Source: Corynebacterium sp.
GTDB taxonomy: Bacteria > Actinomycetota > Actinomycetes > Mycobacteriales > Mycobacteriaceae
DNA length: 5,544 nt
Direction: 5' to 3'
NCBI RefSeq assembly: GCF_030530965.1
Contig: NZ_JAUMTY010000002.1
Span: forward strand, 60,197 to 65,740
Positions 4,711-5,544 of this stretch are shown piece after piece (within the stretch, counting starts at the first letter, position 1; every line of letters starts with the position of its first letter). The notes below the pieces were generated by a model. The model was not told where the DNA came from, did not search any database, and saw only the letters and a program-made list of their open reading frames with translations. The translations under genes and the position numbers were made by a program.

Positions 4711-5544
4711 TTACGCTGTGGTCTTGGCAGAAGCCTCTTTGTTTTGCGACGACGGCGTTGTGGACGCCGGCGCTTTCGCGGCATCGCGTGTCTTGACTGG
4801 CCACCATGTCTTCAGGGCGACGACACCAGCAGCAGCGATGACCACGCCAACCACCAGTGAGACGAAGAACATGAGAACGTGGGTGACGGCCAGAATCACG
4901 AACACGCCGCCGTGAGGAGCCATCAGTTCGACGCCAGCTGCCATCGAGATAGCACCGGAGACCGCGCCGCCGAGCATCGTAGCCGGAATGACGCGCAGCG
5001 GGTCCGCAGCGGCGAACGGAATAGCACCTTCAGAGATGAAGGATAGGCCTAGTAACCATGCCGCTTTTCCGTTTTCCTGCTCCGCCTTATTGAAGAGCTT
5101 AGGCCGCAGAGTCGTCGCAAGAGCCAAGGCCAGCGGCGGAACCATACCGGTAATCATGACAGCAGCCATGATCTTCAGCGACGCAGGATCGTCGACATTC
5201 AGGCCCGCTGTGGCGAACAAGTACGCTGCCTTGTTGATCGGGCCCCCGAGATCGAAGCACATCATGAGACCCAGGATGATTCCGAGGAGAACCGCGGATG
5301 AACCAGACATCGAGTTCAGGCCATTCTGCAGAGCGTCCATCAGCGAGGCTATTGGGCGTCCCAACAGGATAAACATGGCGAAGCCGGTGATGATCGAATC
5401 CACCAGAGGAATGATCACAACAGGCATCAACCCAGCTAGCCACCGTGGTGGATTAAGCGTGTTGAACCACATTGCGATGAGACCAGCGATGAGACCGGTG
5501 AACAGGCCACCAATGAACCCTGCGCCCACAGCGACGGAGACGGC
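4711..5544 (-). CDS. ptsF: Fructose PTS permease, EIIC C-terminal part (5' end outside the window)
   Basis: The membrane EIIC domain of the fructose permease (also called FruA) imports fructose and hands it to the EIIB domain for phosphorylation to fructose 1-phosphate. The frame is open to the right edge (AVSVAVGAGF... before the GTG at 5529), so 277 codons of a larger EIIABC-type protein are seen and EIIA/EIIB would lie outside. Several hydrophobic segments are clear. FDLGGPINKAAY and GLSFISEGAIPFAAADP are hallmark blocks of fructose-class EIIC, with the glutamate of SEGAIPF in the substrate site. After the last helix (VVGVVIAAAGVVAL) comes a hydrophilic tail rich in Ala, Thr, Ser and Lys, probably a disordered cytosolic end. 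Fructose rather than mannose or mannitol is inferred from these blocks and from ptsH downstream. Confidence 0.94.
   Translation of the reverse strand, partial: AVSVAVGAGFIGGLFTGLIAGLIAMWFNTLNPPRWLAGLMPVVIIPLVDSIITGFAMFILLGRPIASLMDALQNGLNSMSGSSAVLLGIILGLMMCFDLGGPINKAAYLFATAGLNVDDPASLKIMAAVMITGMVPPLALALATTLRPKLFNKAEQENGKAAWLLGLSFISEGAIPFAAADPLRVIPATMLGGAVSGAISMAAGVELMAPHGGVFVILAVTHVLMFFVSLVVGVVIAAAGVVALKTWWPVKTRDAAKAPASTTPSSQNKEASAKTTA

Noticed and set aside
4600..4915. Plus-strand open frames over the ptsF end
   Set aside because: Opposite the conserved EIIC C-terminus; composition and lack of motifs mark them as shadows.

Overview
The window reads as a stretch of chromosome from a high-GC Gram-positive, most likely a Corynebacterium. 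Three points suggest this. The HflX protein has the long polar N-terminus and the 'EYRKLRLERVILVGVWT' core typical of Corynebacteriales. The HPr protein ends 'SSLMIMALGAEHGDTVEVSSENAEAVEKIAAL', which from memory closely resembles corynebacterial PtsH. The gene order ptsF - ptsH - uracil permease - hflX also matches what I recall for C. glutamicum. Species cannot be fixed from the sequence alone, and no database search was possible.

Layout, left to right. (1) Positions 1-591 (+) are the C-terminal third of the ferrous iron transporter FeoB, cut by the window edge. (2) Positions 632-1057 (+) encode a small winged-helix protein with a four-cysteine cluster, a FeoC-like partner of FeoB. (3) Positions 1164-2687 (+) encode the ribosome-associated GTPase HflX. 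(4) Positions 2770-4071 (+) encode a uracil permease of the NCS2/UraA family. (5) A 12-bp stem at 4075-4108 is a strong intrinsic terminator between the convergent uraA and ptsH genes. (6) Positions 4158-4427 (-) encode HPr (PtsH). (7) The 283-bp gap 4428-4710 has no gene but is dense in inverted repeats. (8) Positions 4711-5544 (-) are the C-terminal EIIC part of the fructose PTS permease (PtsF/FruA), running off the right edge.

Functionally the window joins three modules: iron uptake (feoBC), an HflX/uracil-uptake pair, and the sugar phosphotransferase system. In the PTS part, HPr carries phosphate from enzyme I to permeases such as PtsF, and ptsH lies directly downstream of ptsF on the same strand. 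No mobile element, CRISPR array, tRNA or rRNA was seen. The protein-coding genes look like ordinary conserved housekeeping and transport genes. The least explained part is the ptsF-ptsH gap. There, three copies of a CAGCGGTACT-like element can form mutually exclusive stems, a perfect 13-bp stem lies between them, and a TGTT-N6-AACA dyad abuts the ptsH ribosome binding site. This may be an undescribed control region that uncouples HPr expression from the fructose operon.
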